Position numbers and translations under genes: made by a program. Below the pieces are notes generated by a model, which made no database searches, was not told where the DNA came from, and saw only the letters and a program-made list of their open reading frames with translations. From Pseudohalioglobus sediminis (GTDB lineage: Bacteria > Pseudomonadota > Gammaproteobacteria > Pseudomonadales > Halieaceae), in assembly GCF_008370495.1 (NCBI RefSeq), contig NZ_VTUX01000001.1:558001-622000 (forward strand): DNA of 64,000 bases, in the 5' to 3' direction. Below are positions 54,622 to 63,446 of this stretch, piece after piece (positions within the stretch are counted from its first letter, which is position 1; each line of letters begins with the position of its first letter).

Positions 54622-54637
54622 CTGTATGTATATACAG
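54622..54637. promoter_or_regulatory. LexA (SOS) box of the integron integrase
   Basis: CTGTATGTATATACAG is a perfect CTGT-N8-ACAG site, extended TACTGTATGTATATACAGTC, 21 bases before the intI ATG. The ATG inside it is not the start. Confidence 0.88.
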
Positions 54638-54658
54638 TCTAGATACAAGGTAGGCTTC

Positions 54659-55630
54659 ATGGATGATATTCGCCCCGCTACCCCTCAACGGTCTCAGCGC
54701 TTCGTTCACCAGATACAGCAAGATCTTCGCGATAAAGGATATGCATTTCAGACAGAGAAAACATATCTACACTGGATCAAGCGCTACATTATCTTCCACA
54801 ACAAACGTCATCCTGCACAGATGGGAGCGGATGACATAAATGTATTTCTCAGCCATCTTGGGAGCCAACGGAATTGCTCGCCTGCCACCCAGCGAATAGC
54901 ACTTAATGCGCTTATCTACCTGTATCGGAAATTCCTGAAGGTTGACCTTGAACCTTTGGCTTTTGAAAAAGCACGTCAACGTCGGCGCCTGCCAGTAGTA
55001 CTCAGCCATGGTGAAGTAAACGGTATTCTGACTTGTCTGGATGGCAAATACCATTTGATGGTGTCATTGCTCTACGGTGCAGGCCTTCGGCAGAGCGAAC
55101 TACTGAATCTGCGAATCAAAGACATTGACTTCGAGCTGAATACACTCACAGTTCGTTCCGGCAAAGGTGATAAAGATCGAACAACACTGCTACCCACAAC
55201 CCTGCTGGTGCCTCTTCAGCGCCAGATCGCGGAGGTACAGAAGCTACACACACGAGACATTGAAGACGGATTTGGCGAGGTCTACCTACCCAATGCGCTT
55301 GCCCAAAAAAATCCCCGAGCCGCCTTCGAGCTTGGCTGGCAGTTTTTGTTCCCTTCTACTCGTATCGGAGCCTGTCCTCGAACAGGTGTCATGCGTCGAC
55401 ACCATCTACACCACACAGCGCTACGTAAACATGTCATGAAAGCACGCCTAAAAGCGGGAATAACCAAACCCGTGAAATGTCATACCTTTCGTCACAGCTT
55501 CGCCACACGACTGCTCCAGAAAGTCTACGACCTGCGTACCATGCAGAAGTTACTCGGCCACAATGATGTAAAAACGACGGAAATCTATACCCATGTTTTG
55601 GGGCAGCGTGCCAACAGCTCAGAACAGTGA
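54659..55630 (+). CDS. intI: Integron integrase (IntI-type tyrosine recombinase)
   Basis: 323 residues, the usual size of IntI proteins. Catalytic residues are complete: Arg144 in GAGLRQSELLNLR, Lys169 in SGKGDKD, His275 and Arg278 in CHTFRHSFATRLL, His301 in LLGHNDVKTTEIYTHV and Tyr310. The IntI-specific insert between patches II and III is present (GVMRRHHLHHTALRKHVMKA, 243-262). It recombines attC with attI. ATG 54659 has AAGG 8 bases upstream. Divergent from the cassettes. Confidence 0.93.
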   Translation: MDDIRPATPQRSQRFVHQIQQDLRDKGYAFQTEKTYLHWIKRYIIFHNKRHPAQMGADDINVFLSHLGSQRNCSPATQRIALNALIYLYRKFLKVDLEPLAFEKARQRRRLPVVLSHGEVNGILTCLDGKYHLMVSLLYGAGLRQSELLNLRIKDIDFELNTLTVRSGKGDKDRTTLLPTTLLVPLQRQIAEVQKLHTRDIEDGFGEVYLPNALAQKNPRAAFELGWQFLFPSTRIGACPRTGVMRRHHLHHTALRKHVMKARLKAGITKPVKCHTFRHSFATRLLQKVYDLRTMQKLLGHNDVKTTEIYTHVLGQRANSSEQ

Positions 55631-55746
55631 AGAAAGAATGAGTCCACATCTCAGGTATGTAGATGCACTGCAGGCGAAAACCCGCCTTTCCGTCTACGCT
55701 TGGAAGCAGACCTGTCTTCGGCAGGCGATCGTGAAACAACAAGGGG

Positions 55747-56424
55747 ATGCACGTGCACATCACTCACCTGAAACTCTATCACTTCCCCATGTCGCGCAGT
55801 GCGCGTGTGAAGTGGCTACTGCACGAACTGGTGGACGACGCGTTCGAGTTGGAAACGATGCGCCTGTACGAGGGCCAGCAATACCAGCCAGACTTTCTCA
55901 AACGCAATCCCAATCACGCGGTACCCGTGCTGGAGATCACACACTCCGACGGCAGCGTATTCACCATGATTGAAAGCGGCGCCATCGTGGCGCTGCTGGC
56001 GGATAGCTACCCAGAGCGACGCCTGGCCCCGCCCCCTGCAACCTACTCCGCCGAGCGCGCGGACTACCTGCAAATGCTGCACTTCGGAGCGTCCTGGTTC
56101 GACATGATGCTCTGGCAGATCAGGATGAATCGCGACCTCCTGCCGCAGGAGGCGCGCGATGAGGGCACAATCGACCGATACATGGAGAAAATAGCCAAGG
56201 AAGTGGAGCCCCAACTCGAGGCCCGCCTGAATGGCGGCGGCTACATCGCCGGGGAAGATTTCAGTGCAGCGGACTGTGTTATGGGCCACAACGTCATCTG
56301 GGCCAGGCTCTACGGGCTGTGCGGCGGTGACAGCTTCTCTCGCTACCTGGAAACTCTCACCGCCAGGCCCGGTTTCAAGGCGGCCTTTGCCGACAGTGAC
56401 CGCTTCAAGTTGTCCCCACGCTGA
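55747..56424 (+). CDS. Glutathione S-transferase
   Basis: 225 residues (or 223 from GTG 55753, which has a better-spaced AAGGGG). N-terminal thioredoxin fold with HLKLYHFPMSRSARVKWLLHE and the cis-Pro segment NHAVPVLEI, and a helical domain with YIAGEDFSAADCVMGHNVIW. Conjugates or reduces electrophiles with glutathione. 116 bases after intI. No attC follows it. Confidence 0.85.
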   Translation: MHVHITHLKLYHFPMSRSARVKWLLHELVDDAFELETMRLYEGQQYQPDFLKRNPNHAVPVLEITHSDGSVFTMIESGAIVALLADSYPERRLAPPPATYSAERADYLQMLHFGASWFDMMLWQIRMNRDLLPQEARDEGTIDRYMEKIAKEVEPQLEARLNGGGYIAGEDFSAADCVMGHNVIWARLYGLCGGDSFSRYLETLTARPGFKAAFADSDRFKLSPR

Positions 56425-56460
56425 GGGCCCAGAACACTATTCTAGTTCAGGCTCACACCG

Positions 56461-57228
56461 CTAATCCCGCTGGCGCCTGCCCAGGGGCAGCAGTTGCGGG
56501 ACGCGCGCCATGTAGTCACTGTAGCGGTCTCCGAAGCGTTCGAGGAGATCGCGCTCTTCGTAGCCTATCCCCACGAAGACGTAGACAGACCATATCGCTG
56601 CCATCAGTAAATGACCGACCGACATCACCGGCGTTGCCCACAGCACCATCAGCACACCGAGGTACATCGGGTGGCGAGAATACTTGTAGAGCGCCGGCTC
56701 AGTGAATTCTTCCTGCGGCGGTTGCGTACCCATCAGGCTGTGCCACGCCTGTGACAGACCAAACAACTGCCAGTGGCTGATCATGAACGTTGACCACAGC
56801 ACCAGGCCGGCCCCCGCCAGGAATACAACCAACAGCACGTGGGAAATCGTGCCATACGCCTCCCAGACGAGTGTGGGCATCGGCATCCACGCCAGATATA
56901 TCCACAGCAGCACCAGGCAGGTCATCAGCACGTAGGTGCTGCGCTCCATGTCATCGGGCACCAGGCCCGCTATCAGCGCCTTGAACTCTTTGCGTGCCAT
57001 GACGCTGTGTTGTATCGCAAAGGCCAGCAAAAGGACGATATTGTTCACTACCGCCGGGACAAGCGGTAGCGAGAGTATTGCGGGACCACTATCAACCGAC
57101 TTCAACGCGGCCAGCGCGGGCAGAAACTCGGCCAACGGCCCCGCGCCAATGAACAGCACGAGGTAGGTGAATATGCCCAGAAAGGCACTGTAGACTCCGA
57201 GGCTATAACCGAACTTTACATATTTCAT
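56461..57228 (-). CDS. MddA-like membrane methyltransferase (NnrU/ICMT fold)
   Basis: 255 residues, about six to seven membrane helices. LAFAIQHSVMARKEFKAL, VPDDMERSTYVLMT and LYKYSRHPMYLGVLM are very similar to the methanethiol S-methyltransferase MddA, which makes dimethylsulfide from methanethiol with SAM; the SAM-binding RHPMY loop is intact. Other isoprenylcysteine methyltransferase-fold proteins remain possible. AGGAG 7 bases upstream. 18 bases after the hydrolase gene. Confidence 0.7.
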   Translation of the reverse strand: MKYVKFGYSLGVYSAFLGIFTYLVLFIGAGPLAEFLPALAALKSVDSGPAILSLPLVPAVVNNIVLLLAFAIQHSVMARKEFKALIAGLVPDDMERSTYVLMTCLVLLWIYLAWMPMPTLVWEAYGTISHVLLVVFLAGAGLVLWSTFMISHWQLFGLSQAWHSLMGTQPPQEEFTEPALYKYSRHPMYLGVLMVLWATPVMSVGHLLMAAIWSVYVFVGIGYEERDLLERFGDRYSDYMARVPQLLPLGRRQRD

Positions 57229-57246
57229 AGCGTAACTCCTGTTAGA

Positions 57247-58089
57247 TCAGACGTTCACCGATGCCGGGCTATGTTCTACCGGCAAGGTTTGCGGTTGGTG
57301 ATTCTCAGCGTGGTCAAGCCACGCCCTAATGGCAGCATTGACAGTCTCCGGATGCGTACACGGCCCCATGTGCCCCATGCCTGCCATACTGGAACGGCTA
57401 CTGTTCGGCAGCAGCTCCGCGAGCAGCGCTGCCATGCGGGTTGCGTGGACTGTCGCATCCCCACCCGCGACGATGTGTGCCGGAGCGGAAAAACGACGAA
57501 GTGCTGTGCCGGGCAGCGGGTGCGCAAACGCCTCACGAAAGTCCTGGAGAACAACGTTGGCCTGCATCGCCAGCAGCGCCTGTCGGCTGGCCGATAGATG
57601 CTGCCAGCAGGCGCCGCCATGCCAGAAATCGATGAAGGCCGCCATAGCCACACCAGCATTGGCCCGGTCCAGCATGTCCGCGAGGCAGGCGAGATCCGAA
57701 CGCAGGGCCAGGTCGCGCTCCGTTCCTGCCGTTTGCAGCAGGCTCGGCACCACGGGTTCGTACAGCCACAGGCTGCGCACGGCCCCCGGTAAGGTGCGCA
57801 CCAGTTCCAGCGCGATGGCTGCGCCAAAGCTGTGCGCTACCACATGCACCGGGTATGACAAGCTAGCCAGCAAATCCACCAGGGGCTGCGCCCGGGCACC
57901 CAGCCCCACCTGTTTGCCGGGAAGAGGATTGAGGTTGTCACCGTAGCCAGGGAGATCCGGCGCCAGCACCGCACGCGCCTCACCAATCTGGTCTCGCAAA
58001 CTGTCCCATTGCCTGCCGGTAGCGGCAGAACCATGGATGGCGAGAAGCGGAGCGTTTGTTACCAAACGGAGGTCGCCTGCCTTCAGCAT
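57247..58089 (-). CDS. Alpha/beta hydrolase
   Basis: 280 residues from ATG 58089, which overlaps the GFA gene's TGA by 7 bases. LLAIHGSAATGRQWDSLRDQ near the start, nucleophile elbow VVAHSFGAAIA (Ser about 94) and a GHMGP histidine near residue 247. Substrate unknown. Confidence 0.83.
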   Translation of the reverse strand: MLKAGDLRLVTNAPLLAIHGSAATGRQWDSLRDQIGEARAVLAPDLPGYGDNLNPLPGKQVGLGARAQPLVDLLASLSYPVHVVAHSFGAAIALELVRTLPGAVRSLWLYEPVVPSLLQTAGTERDLALRSDLACLADMLDRANAGVAMAAFIDFWHGGACWQHLSASRQALLAMQANVVLQDFREAFAHPLPGTALRRFSAPAHIVAGGDATVHATRMAALLAELLPNSSRSSMAGMGHMGPCTHPETVNAAIRAWLDHAENHQPQTLPVEHSPASVNV

Positions 58090-58550
58090 GACACTGGCTC
58101 CCGTGCCGCTACCGGGTCTTCGGCCCCCTCTGCCAGCGCCTGGCCGGGATCCTGTTCCGGCAGGCGCATCCAGTCGCAGGGGAACTCTACCCAATCCAGC
58201 TTCGAGTTATGCCAGGCGGCGATATTGGGTGCGGGAAAATCCTGCTCATTGAAACAGCCCACCGCCACGCCGATCATTCCGGGGAACAGTTCCGCCTGCC
58301 AGTGCACGGTAGAACCGCAATGGGGACAGAAGGTGCGCTCGAGCCTGCGCTTGCTGTCACTCAGGTGGGTGAATTGCCGCCCTTCGCCACGCCGCGCCAG
58401 GACCTTGCTGCGTTCAAAGTAGGCGACGACGCCAAATGCAGACCCCGTTCGCCGCTGGCAGTTGGTGCAATTGCACGCCATGGTGATTTCTGGGTCGCCG
58501 TCAGTGGTGATTTGTAACGCTCCGCAGGAGCATTGAGCTGTACGTGTCAT
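58083..58550 (-). CDS. GFA/CENP-V-type zinc protein
   Basis: 155 residues. Cysteine pairs CSCG, CNCTNCQRRTG (26-36) and FCPHCGS, as in the cassette 4 homologue, here with a C-terminal extension. GGGAGG lies 6 bases before ATG 58550. In an operon with the hydrolase and MddA-like genes, suggesting thiol or formaldehyde adduct handling (inference). Confidence 0.85.
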   Translation of the reverse strand: MTRTAQCSCGALQITTDGDPEITMACNCTNCQRRTGSAFGVVAYFERSKVLARRGEGRQFTHLSDSKRRLERTFCPHCGSTVHWQAELFPGMIGVAVGCFNEQDFPAPNIAAWHNSKLDWVEFPCDWMRLPEQDPGQALAEGAEDPVAAREPVSC

Positions 58551-58653
58551 GAGAGACCTCCCGTATCTGAATCGCACTCGTAGTGCTTGCAGATGCAATT
58601 AGCGCAGATACGCGAGGCAATAACTTGCAGAAAGTCTGGGGAAACCTGCAGAT

Positions 58654-60225
58654 TCAGTCGTTGGTATGCTCAAGACCCAACTGGGAAAGGGCGTCCTGTA
58701 TACGCTGCCTGACGCTGCCCTCGGCGAAAGGCAGGGCCTGGAACAGGTAGTCGATGTCGATATCGGGCTTGCGCTGCCTGGCGCGTTGCAGCCAGTCGAG
58801 CGCGCTATCCTGCTGGCCCGCCAGCTGGCACCCGGCGGCAGCCACCAGGTCCATAACGACAATAGCGCCGGGCTGACGTGCCGCGCTCTCGGCCCAGCGT
58901 CGGGCGTTTTCATCGTCACCGTCTGCGATGTGTGAGAAAGCGCGGATGCCGTAGAAACCGTACATAAACGGATCCAGTGGGCTCAATGCCTCGGCGGCCC
59001 GGGCGTCGTCATAACCGCGCATGGCATCATCCGCCATCAGGCAGGCGAGACCGTGGGCGTAGTAGCCCTGGGCGTAGTTGGGATTGAGGGCAATGGCACG
59101 CTCCAACCAGCCTACGCTGCTGCCGGGATCACCGCTGAGCCAGTGGCATCGGCCCATCACGAAATTGGCCAGCGGGTCCATCTGGTCCAGCTCAATGCTT
59201 TTTTCTGCTGCGCTTAGCGCCGCCTTCCTGGATCTGGCAGTATCCGTGCCGGGATAGCGATTGAAGGCGTTCTGGAACTCCGCTGCGGACAAACCCGCAT
59301 GGCCTCGCGCAAAACCGGGCTCCAGCTGCACCGCCCGGTTGAAGAGCTCCACGGCAATCTGGTTGTCGGCCTGGTTGAAACGGTACAGGTGAGATGTCGC
59401 CAGGTGATAGGAACGCCACGCGTCGAGGTTCTCAGGTGAAGTCAGTTGCGCACGCCTGGCTTCTAGGTCGGACAGCTTCAATTCCAGCAGGTTAATGGCT
59501 TTACTGACAATACTCAGGCGCAGCCCATGGAGATCGTCCTGCGAGCCGGCGAGGCTGTCAGCCCACAACACCGTGTTGGCTCGCGCATCGATCAACTGCA
59601 TGTGTAACCTGAGTCGCCCAGTCACCAGTTCAACATATCCACAGAGGCAATAATCGATATCAAAGAGGCGGTGCAGGTCTTCGTTTCCGAGCTGAGAATT
59701 CGCCAGCCGGAACGCGCTGGCCCTGGCGATGACTTTCAACCAGTGGAGTCGCGACAGGCTGGTGATGATATCGTGGGTTATACCACTTGCCAGGACATCG
59801 TCCTCCCGCGTTTTGCCGTGCACTTCGAGGGGTAATACGACAAGCGAGGCCCGCCGGTCCCGGGGTTGATCGGCAGGCTCCTGGAGCGCTTCGTTGCTGG
59901 ATGGGGTAAGCGCTTGCGCCTGGCACACATCGGCGACAAACTTGAAGCCGAAGCTGTGAATCGTCTTGATCAGCCTCTGCTGCCTGCCGTCGTCCCCGAC
60001 AGCCTGACGCGCGCTCTTTATGCGACTGGAGATGGCGGCATCTGAGACCACCCTGCCCCTCCAGACCATTGCCACCAGTTCTTCCTTGCTGATCGCGCGG
60101 TCGCGGTTCTCAATCAATGCCTGCAGCACGGCAAACACCTGTGGCTCGACATCCACCGGCTCGCCCTCTCGCAACAGCGCGAGCGTGCCGGTGTTCAGGG
60201 TATAGCTCTCAAACCTGTAAATCAT
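58654..60225 (-). CDS. CadC-like winged-helix regulator with TPR repeats
   Basis: 523 residues. N-terminal OmpR/PhoB-type winged helix (about 1-100; VDVEPQVFAVLQALIEN, then LIKTIHSFGFKFVADV), a middle region with VVLPLEVHGKTREDDVLASGIT, and C-terminal TPRs (about 270-500). No membrane helix separates them, unlike CadC. Lies 103 bases upstream of the GFA gene, same strand; possible regulator of that operon. The 196 bases upstream (60226-60421) hold nothing I can support. Confidence 0.83.
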   Translation of the reverse strand: MIYRFESYTLNTGTLALLREGEPVDVEPQVFAVLQALIENRDRAISKEELVAMVWRGRVVSDAAISSRIKSARQAVGDDGRQQRLIKTIHSFGFKFVADVCQAQALTPSSNEALQEPADQPRDRRASLVVLPLEVHGKTREDDVLASGITHDIITSLSRLHWLKVIARASAFRLANSQLGNEDLHRLFDIDYCLCGYVELVTGRLRLHMQLIDARANTVLWADSLAGSQDDLHGLRLSIVSKAINLLELKLSDLEARRAQLTSPENLDAWRSYHLATSHLYRFNQADNQIAVELFNRAVQLEPGFARGHAGLSAAEFQNAFNRYPGTDTARSRKAALSAAEKSIELDQMDPLANFVMGRCHWLSGDPGSSVGWLERAIALNPNYAQGYYAHGLACLMADDAMRGYDDARAAEALSPLDPFMYGFYGIRAFSHIADGDDENARRWAESAARQPGAIVVMDLVAAAGCQLAGQQDSALDWLQRARQRKPDIDIDYLFQALPFAEGSVRQRIQDALSQLGLEHTND

Positions 60226-60421
60226 GAGAGTGCCATGAGTATGATCGCTGGGGTTATTGCAGAATAGTAGCAGCTACGCGATGCAAACACCTCAGGGCAT
60301 AATCCCTGTCAGCCCGGGTGGGCTATCGTCCAGCAATCTCCTCAAAACGGGTGCACGCCATGAAGACAGGTCAGCTGCTCGCGACGGTATTGACCATGAC
60401 GATGGTGCCCTGATCGACGCC

Positions 60422-61306
60422 TCAGGCCTTTAACTGTTCCAGTACCGAGGAGAAGTCGCGCTGGCCGTTGCCCTCGCCCTGGTGCTGTTCGTAGATGGCG
60501 CGTGCCAGCTTACCGAGCTGGTTGTCCACGCCGGACTGCTCGGCGATTTCCAGGGCCAGGCCAAGGTCCTTCACCATCAGGTCCACCATAAAGCCTGGCT
60601 TGTAGTCGTTGCTGGCCGGTGCGGTTTCCATCACGCCGGGATAGGGGTTGTACACCTCCAGCGACCAGTTGCGACCTGAACTGGCCAGCATGATCTCGGA
60701 GAGTACCTTCGGGTCCAGCCCGTTGCGTACGCCCATCTCCAGTGCCTCGCAGGTGCCGATCATGTGAATGGCCAGCAGCATGTTGTTGCAGCCCTTGGCG
60801 ACCTGGCCGGCACCGGCGGGGCCGGCGTGGAAAATGTTCTTGCCCATCGCCGCGAGGATAATTCTGGCCTTCTCGAAAGTCTCGGCGCTGCCGCCGCACA
60901 TGAAGGCCAGGGTACCGGCCGCCGCCGCGGCGACGCCACCGGACACGGGTGAATCCATGAAGCCGATACCCTGTGCCGCAGCCGCCTCGCCAACCTCGCG
61001 CGCGGTGGCGGCATCGATGGTGCTGCAATCCAGCAAGGTGGTCGTGCTGTCGAGTTGCGCCAGCAGGCCGTCGTCGCCGAGGTAGGTGGCGGCGACATGC
61101 TTGCCGGCGGGCAGCATGGAAATGACGTAGTCCTTGCCGTGCGCCGCAGCGCTCGCAGAGTCGGCCACCGCCGCGCCGGCCTGCTGCAGGTCTGCGCAGG
61201 CTGCTGGCACCAGGTCGAATACGGTGACCTCGTGGCCGGCGGCCAGGAGGTTTTTTGCCATGGGTGCGCCCATGTTGCCTAGGCCGATAAATGCTACTGA
61301 GGACAT
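60422..61306 (-). CDS. mmsB: 3-hydroxyisobutyrate dehydrogenase
   Basis: 294 residues. GLGNMGAPMAKNL (8-20), DSPVSGGVAAAAAGTLAFMCGG and the catalytic Lys in GQVAKGCNN (about 165-173) identify it. Oxidises 3-hydroxyisobutyrate to methylmalonate semialdehyde in valine breakdown. AGGAG 8 bases before ATG. Last of the valine genes, behind a REP triplet. Confidence 0.93.
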   Translation of the reverse strand: MSSVAFIGLGNMGAPMAKNLLAAGHEVTVFDLVPAACADLQQAGAAVADSASAAAHGKDYVISMLPAGKHVAATYLGDDGLLAQLDSTTTLLDCSTIDAATAREVGEAAAAQGIGFMDSPVSGGVAAAAAGTLAFMCGGSAETFEKARIILAAMGKNIFHAGPAGAGQVAKGCNNMLLAIHMIGTCEALEMGVRNGLDPKVLSEIMLASSGRNWSLEVYNPYPGVMETAPASNDYKPGFMVDLMVKDLGLALEIAEQSGVDNQLGKLARAIYEQHQGEGNGQRDFSSVLEQLKA

Positions 61307-61382
61307 ATTCTGGTCTCCTGTTATTCATTGTCCACGAACGCGGCTCTGGCCGCTTCGGGGGCTATCTTTTCGCCCGTTTACT

Positions 61383-61493
61383 TCGCGGCTGTAGCCGCTC
61401 CTACGGGGTGATCTTTTTGGCCAGCGATCGCGGCTGTAGCCGCTCCTACGGGGCGGTTTTTCCGCCAGGGATCGCGGCTGTAGCCGCTCCTAC
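61383..61493. repeat. Three direct REP copies
   Basis: Three identical 22-base copies, TCGCGGCTGTAGCCGCTCCT(AC), at 61383-61404, 61428-61449 and 61472-61493, spaced 44-45 bases and all in one orientation. They are the same sequence as the REP units at 20376-20567. Confidence 0.9.
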
Positions 61494-61545
61494 GGGGGCG
61501 GTCTCGACGCGATGGATCGCACGTCGCAAGCCCGCGGGGCCGGTC

Positions 61546-62658
61546 TCAGGCCAGGTCCGCGAGGGGGTTTTCGTCCCAGGGCGCGGTAAAGAACGCGTCT
61601 ATCACTGACTGCGGTACATCCCTCGAACATGGGTACTGCCACGCCGGGTTGCGATCCTTGTCGATCAACAAGGCGCGCACACCCTCGGCAAACTCCGGGT
61701 GACGCACGACATTGGTGGCCAGCTGAATTTCCGACTGGAACACCTCGGCCAGCCCCGCGTGGCGGGTTTCCCACAGCTGCCGGTGAATCCATAACGCCGC
61801 CAGGCTGGATCCGTGGGCCAGACCATCCCGCGCCTTGGCCAGCCAGGGATCATCGGTTTCCTGCCCGGTGATGCGGTCGATAATGTCGTGCACGTCGTCG
61901 CCGTCCAGCAGCTGGGCAATCGTCGCCGCGTGAGGCTCCACCTGCCCTGCCGGCGAGGCCGACAGGCTGCGCTCGGCGAAGGGTCGCAGCGCATGTCGCA
62001 CCAGGGCATGGTTCCCCTCTGCGCTGGCGCTCCACTGCTGCGCCAGCAGCGCATCGATCACTGCCTGTTTGTGTTCGCTGCCGATAAAACGGTCGGCGAT
62101 GCCGATGTAGATCGCGTCGGCGGCATTGATAGAGGCGCCGGTCAGCGCAAGGAATTCACCGGTTTTACCGGGGGCGTGGTTAAGAAACCAGCTGCCACCG
62201 ACATCGGGGAACAGGGCAATGGTGATTTCCGGCATGGCGATACGCGTGCGCTCGGTCACCACCCGGTGCGAGCAACCCGCCATCACCCCCAGCCCGCCGC
62301 CCATGACGATACCGTGGCCCCAACAGAGCAGCGGCTTGGCGTAGGTGTGCAGGGTGTAATTCATGCGATATTCGCGGGCGAAGAACGCCTCGGCATACTC
62401 GCAGGGCCCACCCGGTGTTTCGGTGGCAGAGCGGTACAGCGCCTGCACATCGCCGCCCGCACAAAACGCCTTCTCGCCGGCGCCCTCGACAAACACGGCG
62501 GCGATGTCGTCATCCTCAGCCCAGGCGTCGAGCTGTGCCTGCAACAGGTCCACCATTTCCAGCGTCAGGGAATTCAGGGTCGATTCCACACTGAGTGTAA
62601 TACGCCCGACCTTGCCCGCGGCAGCGGGCAACTCTGCAAACAGAACCGGCGCGCTCAT
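61546..62658 (-). CDS. 3-hydroxyisobutyryl-CoA hydrolase
   Basis: 370 residues. Crotonase fold with EKAFCAGGDVQALYRS (about 61-76), GIVMGGGLGVMAGCSHRVVTERT and MPEITIALFPDVGG; the length and ALFPDVGGSWFL block fit HIBCH rather than a simple hydratase. Its ATG overlaps the hydratase stop as TGATG. Confidence 0.88.
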   Translation of the reverse strand: MSAPVLFAELPAAAGKVGRITLSVESTLNSLTLEMVDLLQAQLDAWAEDDDIAAVFVEGAGEKAFCAGGDVQALYRSATETPGGPCEYAEAFFAREYRMNYTLHTYAKPLLCWGHGIVMGGGLGVMAGCSHRVVTERTRIAMPEITIALFPDVGGSWFLNHAPGKTGEFLALTGASINAADAIYIGIADRFIGSEHKQAVIDALLAQQWSASAEGNHALVRHALRPFAERSLSASPAGQVEPHAATIAQLLDGDDVHDIIDRITGQETDDPWLAKARDGLAHGSSLAALWIHRQLWETRHAGLAEVFQSEIQLATNVVRHPEFAEGVRALLIDKDRNPAWQYPCSRDVPQSVIDAFFTAPWDENPLADLA

Positions 62659-63446
62659 CAGCGGTTCTTCCACTCGGGCTTGCGCTTCTCCAGGAACGCA
62701 TTCACGCCTTCGCGCTGGTCCTCGGTGGAGAACAGTTCAACGAACTCGGTGCGCTCGTCCGCCAGGCCGCCGGCGATAGTAATATCCCGTGCGGCGTGGA
62801 TCAGGCGCTTGCAGGCGGCAACCGAGGTGGGGCTCTGCTCGCCCACCTGCTCCGCCAGGGCCAGGGCACGCTCCAGGGCGGTACCAGTGGGTACCACTTC
62901 CTCCACCAGGCCGATCTCCAGTGCCGTCGCGGCCTTGATCCGCTCTCCACAAAGAATGATTTTTTTGGCCCAGCCCAGCCCCACCAGCTGGGTCAGGCGC
63001 TGGGTGCCACCGGCGCAGGGCAGCAGGCCCACACGCGCTTCCGGCAATGCCATTTGCGCCTGCTCCTCGGCAATGCGGATGTCACAGGCCATGGCCACTT
63101 CCAGGCCGCCGCCCATGGCAAAGCCATTCACCGCAGCCACAGACACGCCGCGGAAGTCCGCCAGAGTTTCAAATGCCTGGCCGAAAAAACCGGCCATGCG
63201 CCCGGCCGTAGCGGGGTCACCGTCGGCAAACAGCTTGAGGTCGGCGCCGGCGGAGAAGAACTTGTCTCCGGCTCCGGTCAATACCAGTGCGTAGACATTG
63301 CTGTCCTGGTTGAGTTTCTCCACCAGGTCGGCCAGCGCGGGCAGGCTCTCCTCGTCCCAGGTATTGGCGGCGGGATTATCGATGGTTACCAGGGCTGTGT
63401 GGCCGCGGATTTCTACCTTGATCTTGTCAGATTGACTCAGGCTCAT
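62658..63446 (-). CDS. Enoyl-CoA hydratase (valine pathway)
   Basis: 262 residues. Oxyanion loops DKFFSAGADLKLF (about 61-73) and VNGFAMGGGLEVAMACDIRIA, catalytic Glu in LPEARVGLLPCAGGTQRL. Hydrates methacrylyl-CoA in this operon by context. ATG overlaps the acyl-CoA dehydrogenase stop as ATGA. Confidence 0.88.
   Translation of the reverse strand: MSLSQSDKIKVEIRGHTALVTIDNPAANTWDEESLPALADLVEKLNQDSNVYALVLTGAGDKFFSAGADLKLFADGDPATAGRMAGFFGQAFETLADFRGVSVAAVNGFAMGGGLEVAMACDIRIAEEQAQMALPEARVGLLPCAGGTQRLTQLVGLGWAKKIILCGERIKAATALEIGLVEEVVPTGTALERALALAEQVGEQSPTSVAACKRLIHAARDITIAGGLADERTEFVELFSTEDQREGVNAFLEKRKPEWKNR

Larger units (their letters stand above)
51383..55630. mobile_element. Chromosomal integron: intI, attI and six gene cassettes
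   Basis: A plus-strand IntI-type integrase (54659-55630) is followed on its 5' side by an attI region and a minus-strand array of six cassettes separated by attC sites at 53842-53916, 53517-53604, 52937-52995, 52330-52418, 51829-51928 (diverged) and 51383-51420 (truncated, array end). All intact sites share TTAACGC/TAACGCC on one end and ACTTGTTARA on the other, as expected for cognate attC sites of one integron. Cassettes are about 325-610 bases, mostly one gene each in one orientation, and AT-richer than the host DNA. Confidence 0.9.

Noticed and set aside
54626-54658. Upstream ATG for intI
   Set aside because: It lies inside the LexA box; the later ATG at 54659 has a ribosome binding site and gives normal IntI length.
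55631-55746. GST at 55747 as an extra cassette
   Set aside because: It is downstream of intI on the wrong side and lacks flanking attC sites.
60360-60413. 17-codon frame resembling a signal peptide
   Set aside because: Too short, with no downstream coding continuation; may be chance or a remnant but cannot be supported.
61383-61493. Possible short CRISPR array (three direct repeats, 22-23 base spacers)
   Set aside because: The unit is the same REP sequence as at 20.4 kb and is palindromic; no leader or cas genes.
61813-63294. 493-codon plus-strand frame
   Set aside because: Antisense to the two crotonase-family genes, whose motifs are complete.
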